The notes below the pieces were generated by a model that was given only the letters and a program-made list of their open reading frames with translations, did no database searches and was not told the origin of the DNA. Positions 1-12,000 of a DNA stretch of 64,000 nucleotides are shown one piece after another. Numbering within the stretch: position 1 is the stretch's first letter; every line of letters begins with the position of its first letter. The position numbers were made by a program, and so were the translations under genes. Source of the DNA: Turritopsis dohrnii (Eukaryota > Cnidaria > Hydrozoa > Anthoathecata > Oceaniidae); the NCBI GenBank assembly GCA_027922465.2, contig BQMF02000020.1:1-64000 (forward strand), written 5' to 3'.

Positions 1-1995
1 TATACACACAAAGACGCTTTACACAAGATAATTACTATCTTGAATGTTGACCCATTTGCACCTGGATCAATTTGTTCTGTTAGAAAGGAAGTACTCAGAA
101 AACTTTGCATTAATAAGGAAATGATGATGAAAAATACATGATCCAAACTTCCAAAATTAGCACACATAACTGAAATCTTAAATTTGTTACAAGATGTGCG
201 GTGATTCCAATTTAGGGACTGTTAAAATATGTTTCAATTTGTTATTATGATTAAAAACACCATTCATACAGGATATTGGCAGTATAACTTCAAAACTTGC
301 AAACAAAAATTGCTTATACTGGCCTAAATGACATACTTATTTACTTTGACATCAATATCACATTTTCAAGAATTGTGAAAGTAAACATTCATAAGGGATA
401 TTGGCAGTATAACTTTTAAACTGATCTTCAACACACAAAGTCTATAAAATTAACAAAAATTACATATAACTGGCCACGATGACATACTTATTTACTTGAG
501 TTTGACATCTATGTTACAATTCCATGATTTACAAAAGTAAATAAGCTTAAATAGTTAGAGAAACATCAATGATAAATGATTCAGAGTAGATATTCCTGAT
601 ATTGGAGCTGAGGAAGAAGTTGAGCTTACCTGAACTGTACATAATCCAGATTGTATATTTTAGACCTGAAGATGATCATATAAGGTTGAAATATTGCCAA
701 AAATTAAAATTCATTGTTGCTGCAAACTGTTAAGACATAGAGAAACTGGTACAATGTTCTTACCAAGTCAATTGAAACTTTCTTCATTACATATATCTTT
801 TTTTCAGGCAGAATTCTTTGAAATAATATAAAAGATTTGACCTACCATTTTATTCTGAAAAGCTTTGAAAATAACAATCCAGTGACTCCATAGTTCTTTC
901 AGAGCTTAAAAAGCATTAAAAGGCTTAAAAAAATCTCAGACGTTTTTCCCTACAAGTGAAAGCATACCTTTTTCACACTATTAGCCAAAACATTGAGAAA
1001 TTCTTTTTAGAATAAAATTAACAAAATAGAATCATTTCAACTAAAGATTTAATTACTTCATTAAAAACACATGTTAAAATTTTATTTAAACATACAAAGC
1101 TTTTCGTAAGATCAAGCTTACATTATCAAGTTAGATAAATTACAAATTTTAAAAAGGGTTCTTACATACAAGTTCTGCATCTATTAAAACTAATTCATAA
1201 TTGAACAATAAAAAGAATATATACACTAAGAATTGCTAAAAAAATCATCCGGGACATGGAGAAAAGAGGAAACAAAAGAAACAATGTAAGTGATTGAATG
1301 AGATCAAGGAGATGATGTAATGAGGAGATAAAAACTAGAAGGTCTAAACAAAGAAAACAAAATATCTTCATTAATAAAACTAAGAGTTCACGTTACACCA
1401 CTTCGAAAAAGCGTGAGACTAATATGTGCTAATATCTCTTTGATCATTTAATGAAGGTTTATGCTTCAATAATTTTGCGTTTTCGAGTGTCCTTAGGAGC
1501 TCTTTCAATGACCGACCAATGAAACCAATGAAATTTGTGTGTGTGTGTGTTGGATTTCCCACCAAGTGTTTCTGATTTTTCGGAATTTGAATTATGCTAT
1601 TTCCATCAAATATCATCATTTCGTTTAGACTCTGGCAGTTTCCTCCTCAACATTCTCTACATCAACAGTTCACCTTTAGAAACGATTACTTTTAAAAATT
1701 TGTATCAATGAATTTGAAAGAATTGTCAACGGGAAGGAGATGAAAGCGCTAATACTAAAATATGGACAACCTTGTTATCCATCTTAAAATGATTCCACTA
1801 TAGAGTTTTCTTCCTTTTTCAGTTTTGGAGGTGTAAATCTAATTGTGTTTTTTGCTGACATGCATGGCATTCATTGGTTTCATGTAAACATATGCACAAA
1901 TATAAATTAACTCACTAGGTTTAGACAGTTATAAAAAAAGAAAAAGAAAAAACCAAAGCTTGTTTTAATGTATTTCTTTAAAGTTTTCTTGATTT
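1..1995 (-). repeat. Diverged copy of dispersed repeat R1
   Basis: Matches the R1 repeats at 30816-33640 and 34740-39515 in several blocks. They include the ATAAGGGATATTGGCAG block (near 393), the TTGGAGCTGAGGAAGAAG block (near 603) and the terminal CCAAAGCTTG...TTAATGTATTTC block (1953-1980). About 1170-1780 does not match and holds a (GT)n run near 1540. No coding capacity recognised. Confidence 0.6.
640..960. repeat. Left arm of an inverted repeat around exons A and B
   Basis: Reverse complement of blocks at 3650-4130. For example, GAAACTTTCTTCATTACATA here matches TATATAAAATGAAGAAAGTTTC there, and CAGGCAGAATTCTTTG matches AAAGAATCCTGCC. Arms are diverged, about 300-450 bp, and enclose the first two exons. 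Confidence 0.6.
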
Positions 1996-2079
1996 TCAAT
2001 TTCTGTGATGTCACTTACACAGCTGTCTTTCTATAATTCTTATCTTAAACATTGATAAAAGTATATTTCTGAATTTTAT

Positions 2080-2409
2080 GTGAAAAGTGATGCATCTTTA
2101 AATTATGAGAATTCAATTATTGGTTTATGTGACAGTGAGCCAGAGAAAAAATTAAAAGGAGGAAATAGACAGTTCAAGCAAAGAAAAACTGATGATGATG
2201 TTGATTTGGACTCCAGCCATTTGGAAAATATGCAGGGAGTTGATGTTGAGAAATCAGTAGGCGATCAAAAATGTTTTTGGAAACCTCTTCCAGAGTACCC
2301 TAGCAGTCTCATGTTCAGTGATCTTTTTCATTATCGTCAAAAATCATTTAAAACATTGATCAGTTATTTTACTGGGGAACATGTTTCAAATTATTATCAT
2401 TATTGTTAG
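2080..2409 (+). other. Unrecognised 109-codon open frame
   Basis: Charged sequence (KLKGGNRQFKQRK, DDDVDLDSSH) followed by KCFWKPLPEYPSS. No ATG opens it. I recognise no domain, and it does not look like the missing first half of F5/8C domain 1. It may be a transposon or host exon fragment, or chance. Confidence 0.2.
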
Positions 2410-2906
2410 TTTTGACATTTATATCAGATAAAAATAAATTTAACAAAATACTATTTTACAAAGATTAAAACGATAAAGTTCTACTATTAGTTCCTATTAG
2501 TGAAAGAATCATTATTTTTGAGGAGGGGCGTGTCAATTTTATCTGTTTCTGATTTTATAAGAGAAAAAATATGATTCACCTTAAGTTACTATTTTATTTT
2601 AAGTTACTATTTTATTTTAAGTTACTTTTTTTATTTTTTTTATCTATTAACTTGTAAAGTTTATTATATATATTAATTTTTGTGATTTACTCAAAATTGA
2701 TGCAAGCTCACATTTCAAAGTATTGTCATCTTGAATTTAAAGCTGTTTATCGCAGTATTCCAACTGCCAAATGGAGACTACAAAATCTTACTTATGCTTT
2801 TTACTAAGGTCATTGTAGTACAATAAAAAAAAGATTGGTGTGGAAGAAATCGGCTGAGTGAAAACTATGAGCAAAATAATCAATTTTATGTCTATTATAA
2901 TTTTAG

Positions 2907-3069
2907 AGTTTTACTGGCAATGAAAATCATAATGATGTTGTATATACCTGGTTTGACACTTCATTGGTTGCTGTCAAGATCAGACTATATCCTACGGACA
3001 TAAAAAAACCATATGCAGAAAAAGGTCATCCTTGTTTGAGAATGGAGTTATATGGCTGTTTAAATCATG
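2907..3069 (+). CDS. RPTP exon A: C-terminal half of F5/8C domain 1
   Basis: The exon opens after a TTTTAG acceptor, starts in phase 0 and ends in phase 1 before GT. It reads SFTGNENHND, then VKIRLYPTD and LRMELYGC, which is the typical end of an F5/8C domain (GN-x-D, I-R-L-x-P, E-L-x-G-C). The first half of this domain is not found between 1 and 2906, so its exon probably lies left of the window. Confidence 0.85.
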
Positions 3070-6000
3070 GTAGGAAATAGTTTGTATAACAGTTTGTATA
3101 ACAGGGTCCATAATTATATGTTTTTGATGAATAAAAAAAAAGATGGCATAATGTTTTTTTTTGTTTACACTTACTTTCATTTTATCGTTTAGAAAAGCTT
3201 TTTCCACTTGGCATGGAGACTGGAATTATTGAAAAACAATCAGTTGGCAACTAACAGTTCTCACAAATCACAATACCTTGCCAGGTTGTTTACTAACAGT
3301 AGGGGTCTAGAAGAATCATCGAATTCAGCAAAAAAACCATACCTTCAAGTAGATTTGCAACAACAGCTCACTGTACAAGCAATAGCAATGCAAGGTTCAG
3401 GTACAGTACAGAGGAGTGAAAGAAAATCCATTGTGACAAAATACTTGGTTCTAGGAGAAATTAATGGTACTTACCAAAAAATTTCTGATAAGGTATGTTA
3501 AAAAAGTTTTTTTTATGGTTTTAAGATTTAGATTAAGATTGTAGAGAAAATCATGATTAATGTCAAATGTATTAAACAGTGACAGTATAGAGAATAACAT
3601 ATGTTGTCATTTTATGTTGAATGTATCGGGAATGTAGACATTAAGTAATATCAGGAATTATAGACAACAGCTTTCCATCCACTGTTGATTATTGTTAATC
3701 ATGATTATCCTATTACTCAGCTTAAGTGTTGTAAAATTTAGAAAAGAATTAAAATGTTCTATTCCTATTCGAGTGTTATAAAAAAGATAAACAAAAATAA
3801 AAAGGATTTTGAATTGGAGTCTGAAAAATTGAAAAGCTATGCTTTTGCCTTCAATTAATGGGTCTTCACTTATTAGTAGAAAATCATACAAACATATCGA
3901 AGATGAGGAAATACTGAAAGAACTATAGCTCATGTGGATTGTTATCAAGAATAAGATGATAGGTCAAATCTCTTGTATTATTATAAAGAATCCTGCCTAA
4001 AATTAAAGATATATAAAATGAAGAAAGTTTCAATTGATTCGGTAAGAACATTGTGTCATAACAATTTTAGGCAACAATGGATTTTAATTTTTGACAATAT
4101 TTCAATCTCGTATGATCATCTTTAGATGGGTGTTAAGTTTACTTAAGTGAGTGAGTGAGCATGACTATTCGGCATGTTGTCTAATTCGATCTGGCAGTAT
4201 CTTACTTGTTGCGTTATTTGGCTGCCGGCTTTAGTTCCTTTCACTTCCTTTTGCTTGCACGTTTTTGGTGTGATTAGAAATTTGAAGAATTTGTTACATC
4301 CAGTGATATCTACCGTATTTGCAGGGGTTGTTTGATTTTATTGATTGGGTATACTTTAGTCTTTCATTAATTCATGTTTCGTATTATTTGGTGGAGAATA
4401 TTTTTGTATATTCTGTCATTTGGTTGTGGGCCATGCTTTTGGCAGCCATTTTGTTTTAGGTTTTGTGCTGTTCTGGCTATTTGGTGTTGGCTAGCAAAGG
4501 ACGTCCTCGGCACAGCCAGCATGCTCTCCCCTTCGATGGAGGAGTAATCATTTTGAGATTGGTTGGTTTTACCGAAATCAACACTGAAGTTAATTTGTAA
4601 CGCATTAAATTTAAACGACATTTCCAAACCATAGCTCAGAGGTTGTTTACGTTTTATCATCCTTTGGTAACCGTGGTATCCTATACATCGTTTGCGAGTG
4701 ACAGTTCTTCCTCCTGCAATGTGGATGTTACTGGTGGGAATTTTAGTTCTTTGGGCATTAATTCAGGACATTTGCCTCCATGTTGCTCATACTCCCTGGC
4801 TAATCCTACTGTTACTGTATATGCCACTGGCGCAAGCGTGGTAGGGTCACGAGTCAATTCGAATGACACTGGCATGTTGGATATCACTTACGTCATCCAT
4901 GAACAAGTGGTTCAGTATTTCGCCTGTCAAGACACGTCAGCAGCAATAGGTCTTCGAGCAGTACCAGCAACGACAGTAAGAGTAACAGTAACAGCAAGTC
5001 TTGGAGGCAGTGCTGCTAATACAGCAGTTAATTTTAGTATAGGCGGGAATATACCAAGTGCATGCCAATGCTTCACATGCCTTTTTGCCTCAATCACTTA
5101 CATGCTTGTCGGCCGCTTAGCATTCCTGCTTTTCCCCAGGCCATAATCAGCAGGATCAGGAACGGTGAGTTTGTCAATTTCGATCTTTTACTTCCACCTT
5201 TCATCTCTGCTGTTGAAGAATTTAATTTAATTTACTTTCTGCACCATCTTTGTCCTTGGTTCCTCACCAGTCTGATCATCCTAGGATAGCAGATTTCTCT
5301 TTGTGGATGGTGTCTTGGAACAATTTTATCAGATGTTCTTGTCACTTTGCGCCTCATTGGGTACACAAGCTACTTCAATAACAGGCAATTATATTAATTA
5401 TCAATTATCATTTAAATTTCAGGCTTAGGGTACCTATGAAAGGATGTTTCGTTATCAAATCGCTTTTAACTCTTCCTTGTTGTGGGATCGTATTGACGAT
5501 GGACTTTATAATAGACATCTTAGGGGAGGTTCTCCTCCCATTGTCTGCTATTCTTGTAGGTGCACCGGTCATGTGGCTTCATCTTGTTCATTAAGGTCTA
5601 TACAAGAGGTAATGAGTGGTTCTGGTCCACCTAGCTCTAATCCACAGGTTGGTGGTGGGCAGCCCTTTCGTGCCCTCTAGCCACCTTTTCACGCTTCAGG
5701 GCAGGAATTACCACAGCAGACTAAGGCCACAGGTACATTTTAAAATGACAATGGCAATTATCTCAATATCCAATGTTGTTTCGTCCATCGCTGTAGGGTT
5801 TGTTTTGGCTCCCATCCTAAGTGCACTGGCGTCAATAAGCATTTCTCCTAACTCTTTACCATCATCCATTTGTTCGCCAGTCAATGTTTTTCAGCTCCCT
5901 TCCTGGTTGGTGGAACCTCCTTATCAATCAATTATTTCTTTCATTGTTAATGGGTTTACATTTGGTTTTGACATTGGTTTTTCAGGTGGCATGTTGCCCA

Positions 6001-9000
6001 CGCGTCCTCTTAATTTGCTGTCCACACTTAATAACCCTTTACCTGTTTGGGAAGCTATATAGCTAGAGAGGTCAACAGACATCGTACGTCTGACCCCTCC
6101 TTGTCTCCACCTGTCAAGTCGTTTCATTACTCGCCTTAAGGTGCCATCCCTAAGAAAGACGGTACAAGATTATTAATTTTTTTGTCTTCGCCCAGGGGCA
6201 TGGCTGTGATTGAAGGAATAAACAAGGAGGAGTTTTCTGTTAAGTACACTAGTTTCAATGATCTATCCAAATGATTAAAAGACTTAGGTCCCCAATTTGT
6301 TTTAGCTGAGCTAGACATCAAACACACTTTTTGGTTGTTTCCAGTACGCCAGGATCAATGGGGCTTGTTAGGCTATGCTTGGGATGGTTAATATTATGTT
6401 GCTATTTGCCTTTCATTCGAGAATCGTTCCTCCCCTCTGCTTTACAGAACCACTGTGGGCATTCAACATGTTATCCATTATCTTGATGACTTCTTACTCT
6501 GTGGCCATAATGAGTCTCAGGTCTCTGAGGATATGACTACGATGCAATCTATGTTTTCGGCTATGGGTGTTCCTCTTGTTTGTGAGAAAACTGTGGGTCC
6601 TGCTCAAACACTCACCTTTTTGGGCATTGAAATTGATGTGGCCACTCAAAGGATTAGGCTTCCACAAACTATTATTATTATTATTATTATTATTATTTTT
6701 TCATATTTATACAGGTTAATCCACATCAGTAATAATATATGTACAAGGTATATACAAAAGCTACTGCTATCAATGGGAAACCTGCGTAAAAAAATAAAAT
6801 AATAACAAAAAGTCAAAAATCTGCCAAAACATTGCGAAAAGAAGTGAGAAAAGGTCAAAAATAGCAAAATCATATATAGGAATAGAAATTCAAATAATTA
6901 GCAAAGATACCAAGATAAAAATAAATAAGTTAAAAATCATAATTATCTATATGTTTTTTGAATAAATTAAAATTAGTTTCCTTCCTAATATGCGAAGAAA
7001 GAGAGTTAAAAATACCTGCTCCTTGAAAATAGGATATTTTCCTCCCAGCTTTAGATTGTATTGAAAGGAGACAAAGCAGGCAGTTCTTTCCCCTAGTGTC
7101 ACGATGAGTAACAATTTGAATACGTTGACCACAATTTTCCTTTTCAAACGTGTTGAAAAGGTCGACCATTTCTTTCTATTTTTGTGTTTGGCTTTGCGAA
7201 TTAACGCCTCAAATTTGGTATGCCAGAGTTGTCATCAGAGTTGTCAGCTTGTTTAGAGTCATGGGTGTATAGACGTAATTGTACTAAGCGCGAGTTGTTG
7301 TCTTTAATTGGATCACTGTTCAGTGATCAGTGACATTTGTATCCAAGGTGGTGAAACCAGACTGTGTTTTTCTTTTCAGATTGATTGATTTATCTTAAAT
7401 CATCACATCTATCTCAACGCTGAGACCAGGGCAGATATTCAATGGTGGATTGATTTCATGCCTTCTTGGAACGGTGTTTCCATGTTTCAGTCAGATATCC
7501 AAACATCTGCGGCTTTGCATCTTTACATAGACACTTCCGGTTGTGGTTTTGATCGTGTATGGGGTTCTCACTGGTTTAGCAAATCTTGGCGGTACCACCT
7601 TAGGGATTTCCATGTCAATATAAAAGAGTTGTTTGCCATTATTGCTGCCGTTGTCACATGGGGTTCTGCCTGGCGCAATTCTCAGATTCTCATTTTTACA
7701 GACAATATGGCCATTATCCATGTTTAGAGGTCTGGTTCTTGCAGGGACAAGCACATTATGCATTTAGCTAGGTTCCTTTTTCTTTATACAGCACGTCTTA
7801 GTCTTAACATTTGATTGCAACATGTACCTGGCTATTTTAATGCTTCGGCTGATCTTCTCTCTCGTTTACAGGTCTCTTGGTTTCTGGCGGCTTGCCCCAG
7901 AGCTGACAGCAAACCATTCGTGGTGGACCCGGTCATTTGGACCATCTTTCTGCCGCAGTAGCTTTTTACTAATCTCAGTCTTTAGCTTCTACATTCCGAT
8001 AATAGTCTGGGACACAGGGTGAAGAGAGAAATGAAAACATTTTAACGTCAGCTTAAAGGGGAAGTCTACTTGTAAAATCAAAATTTAGTTTTTTGTACCA
8101 TTTGGAAGACTTTCAAAAATGATGAAAGTCAGTTTTTAAATTTTCAAATAGTCACTTTTCGTTCACGAGATATTGCTGTTTGAACTTTTTGCTCAAAACT
8201 TGATCTCCATGGAAACCTGACATCACATGTGTCCCAGTGTGTCCTATAATCGAATGTATTTTTAAATGAAGATGCAATGGAATGCATAAGGATCTTCCTA
8301 ATATTTTTGTCATAGAGTAGCATGAAGTCAAATTTAAACATTAAAGATAATGAACTGTTATAAGTAGAGCTGCAGGATGCACTGTGCTGATGTCAGCAGT
8401 GGGAATCTCTCATTAGAACAATGGAAAATAGGTCTGGAACAAGTGACATAGTTTTAGTTGAAATCAAAATGGCGAATAAGCGTGGTAAACAAAATAAAGT
8501 TCGCAATCGGGTATTGCAAAAAAGCGGAGGATTTACTTCAAAAGTTCAAAGTTTTAAGATGAAATTTTGACACAAACTCCATTTGTTTTGAGTGGCTTTT
8601 ACTCATCTCAAAACGATCTTACTTGCGGTCAATGAGTTCAGCACAAATAGATTTTTCATCTCGTATTAGGGAGAGCTTCAGGAACATTCCTACCTCAAAT
8701 CATGTCTTGTTTCTTACAAGGTTGTTAAAGCGTGAGTAAGGGGAAAAAAGCATGATTTTTTATATCCTTAATTTCAGTGTAAAAATTGTTTATACGGTAT
8801 CAAAGTATAAATTTTTAGAAAACCATGTATCTGCTTTATCAGATAATATCAAAATTACTTTGAAATACACTCTTTTTTTTATAAGAACCATGAAATTTGA
8901 GTTGAGGCTCAGCTGTTCTTATTTTTTTTCCACTTCCAGCCTCAAATTGTTCTTATGTTGTTCTTATTTTTGGTGGGAAAAATTATTTTTGAGACTATTT

Positions 9001-12000
9001 TAAAGCTACTCAAAGATTTTTGCTTCCAAACAAAAGATCTTTACTTTTTGAACCTAGTTTTTATTCTTCTTCTAGAATATCCTCTGTTACATTTTTCAAC
9101 AAGAAAAGGAGAAAAAAGAAAAAAAGACATTTCAAAAAAATTTTGAGCCTCAGAGCTGTTATTGTTCTTATTTTTTGGGCCATTTTGAGCCTCATTGTTC
9201 TTATAAAAAAAGAGTGTAATAATAATTTCAGGTTTTTGAGGCTAATAAAAAATGTGGTGTGTATTTCATATTTGAAGCTTCATTGTCAAAACGGCTGAAG
9301 CTACACTTATACTTTTGGTGTTTTCAAATCATAACATGTCAATCTAAAAACATTTTTTTTCTTCGTAAAACTGTGTATTTTTGAAGATATTTTCACTTCT
9401 TTTTCACAGATTATTTTTTTCTATATTTTTAAGTTAACATCATAACTCACTTAAAAAAGAAGCAAAACTTTCATGAAAGTTTCCCCTACTCACGCCTTAA
9501 GATTTTAAGAATTTAAGTCTCGTGTTTCTTATATGCATGTTTGTTATAAAAAGAGGTGTACATTTTCTTTAGAAGAAATTTTGTTTTTAATTTTTTTCAT
9601 GTATACATAATATAGAATTTGATTACTCACACTCAGTTTTGGAATTATTTATTTGATCTTTTCTTTCGAACATTTTCACTAATATATATTCAATTTCAAA
9701 TACAACTAAAATACAATTTTAAATACAAAATCTGTAGTTTGTAGAAATGACGTGAAAATTCATCATTGATTTTGAGTTCTGAATGTTTTTTTTGTTCCTT
9801 ACTACCTGAATTATAACAACAGGAATACCATTACCGCAACAAGGACATTGCTTCAGACCTTTGCATTTGCATGTGCTTCTCACTACAATGTTTCTTTCCA
9901 GACTATCTTCATTACTATCATCAAATTTATTTTTACTAGGTTTTACTATTCTTACTAATATCTCTTTAATTTTCAGTGAATTAAGAAATATAATTAATTG
10001 ATATATACATATATATATATACATATATAAATCAGTAAAACGTTATAACCATAGAGTAAAAACAAGGGTTCATGGAAAATAAAGACACCAGCAAATTTAA
10101 AATGTAAGTCTTTCTTTCGAGTAAATAATCGGTAAAATTGCACAAAAGGCCTTTCGATTTTCGTCAGTTGTGCATATAAAATTTTTGAACGGAGAATGTT
10201 TTAATTTAAATCGATGCGTGTTGAATGGTAATGACTATAAACAAATGTACAATTAAAAACTTTAAAACTTTTTGTTCATCGTATCGTAACCTTGGCGATG
10301 AAAATGTGATTCGTATGGTATTAATTTCTCGAGAGTGTTAAACGATATCATTAGAAACAGCTTAAAAAATGGCTCATCACTATTATCTTGTTTGCAGGAG
10401 AACACGTGTTGGTCGAATCGGTCCGTTCCTACTCCCGTACGGCATGTGGAAATGTGTTGGTTCGTACGAACTCTCAAGTTGTTTGTTTTGCCGATATACG
10501 ATACATTGCAAGTTAAACATCTGAGAAAATAAATGACGTTTTTCGATTTGCAGGACATTTTCGATTTGACTATCCATTTTTTTCCGTTAGCCATCTCGAA
10601 ATTTGTGTTTGTCTGTAAATAAAGAGCACATATCTTACATGGTTTGTTTTCACATTTCTCGATCAATCCTCCACTCGATGTATTTATTACTTCTTCGTAT
10701 TTGGATGACGTGAGTTCTCGTAAAATATTTCTCGGTTGTCTCTGTGACAGTATGATTTTACAATCGGCAAGCACTGATTTAATTCTGTCGTCGCTTGTAC
10801 TTTGGAGAAGCGTATTTGCTTTTTTTACAATGTTTTCACAGTTGTAGTTGCAAAAGTTTATTGTGACCAACGGTAAAATATCCTTTTGTTTCGGTTCTGG
10901 TGCTGGACCATGTAATTGCGCGTTGAAGAAACATTTGTTTATGATGTGTAGTGGATAATCTCGGTGTAACAAAAATTTACGAAGTTCTTTCAAGCGGTAC
11001 TCCATTTTGTCTGGATCCGAAACAAAACATACAATGCGTTTGGCTGAATTATATGGTACGTTGTTCTTTGTATGGATCGGATGGAAACTTTTATAATTCA
11101 AGTAATCGTGTGAGTTGGTGGTCTTATAGTACACGTCCGTTTCAATTTTATTTTTTTTATTATTTTCTCGCACGATTACTTGAATTATAAAAGTTTCCAT
11201 CCGATCCATACAAAGAACAACGTACCATATAATTTAGCCAAACGCATTGTATGTTTCGTTTCGGATCCAGACAAAATGGAGTACCGCTTGAAAGAACTTC
11301 GTAAATTTTTGTTACTCCGAGATTATCCACTACACATCATAAACAAATGTTTCTTCAACGCGCAATTACATGGTCCAGCACCAGAACCGAAACAAAAGGA
11401 TATTTTACCCTTGGTCACAATAAACTTTTGCAACTACAACTGTGAAAACATTGTTAAAAAAGCAAATACGCTTCTCCAAAGTACAAGCGACAACAGAATT
11501 AAATCAGTGTTTGCCGATTGTAAAATCATACTGTCACAGTGACAACCGAGAAATATTTTACGAGAACTCACGTCATCCAAATACGAAGAAGTAATAAATA
11601 CATCGAGTGGAGGATTGATCGAGAAATGTGAAAACAAACCATGTAAGATATGTGCTCTTTATTTACAGACAAACACAAATTTCGAGATGGCTAACGGAAA
11701 AAAATGGATAGTCAAATCGAAAATGTCCTGCAAATCGAAAAACGTCATTTATTTTCTCAGATGTTTAACTTGCAATGTATCGTATATCGGCAAAACAAAC
11801 AACTTGAGAGTTCGTACGAACCAACACATTTCCACATGCCGTACGGGAGTAGGAACGGACCGATTCGACCAACACGTGTTCTCCTGCAAACAAGATAATA
11901 GTGATGAGCCATTTTTTAAGCTGTTCCTAATGATATCGTTTAACACTCTCGAGAAATTAATACCATACGAATCACATTTTCATTGCCAAGGTTACGATAC

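Noticed and set aside
10262..11209. 315-codon frame as a complete gene
   Set aside because: Its first ~20 codons are antisense of the opposite Penelope arm and its RT is missing, so it is a truncated element, not a gene.
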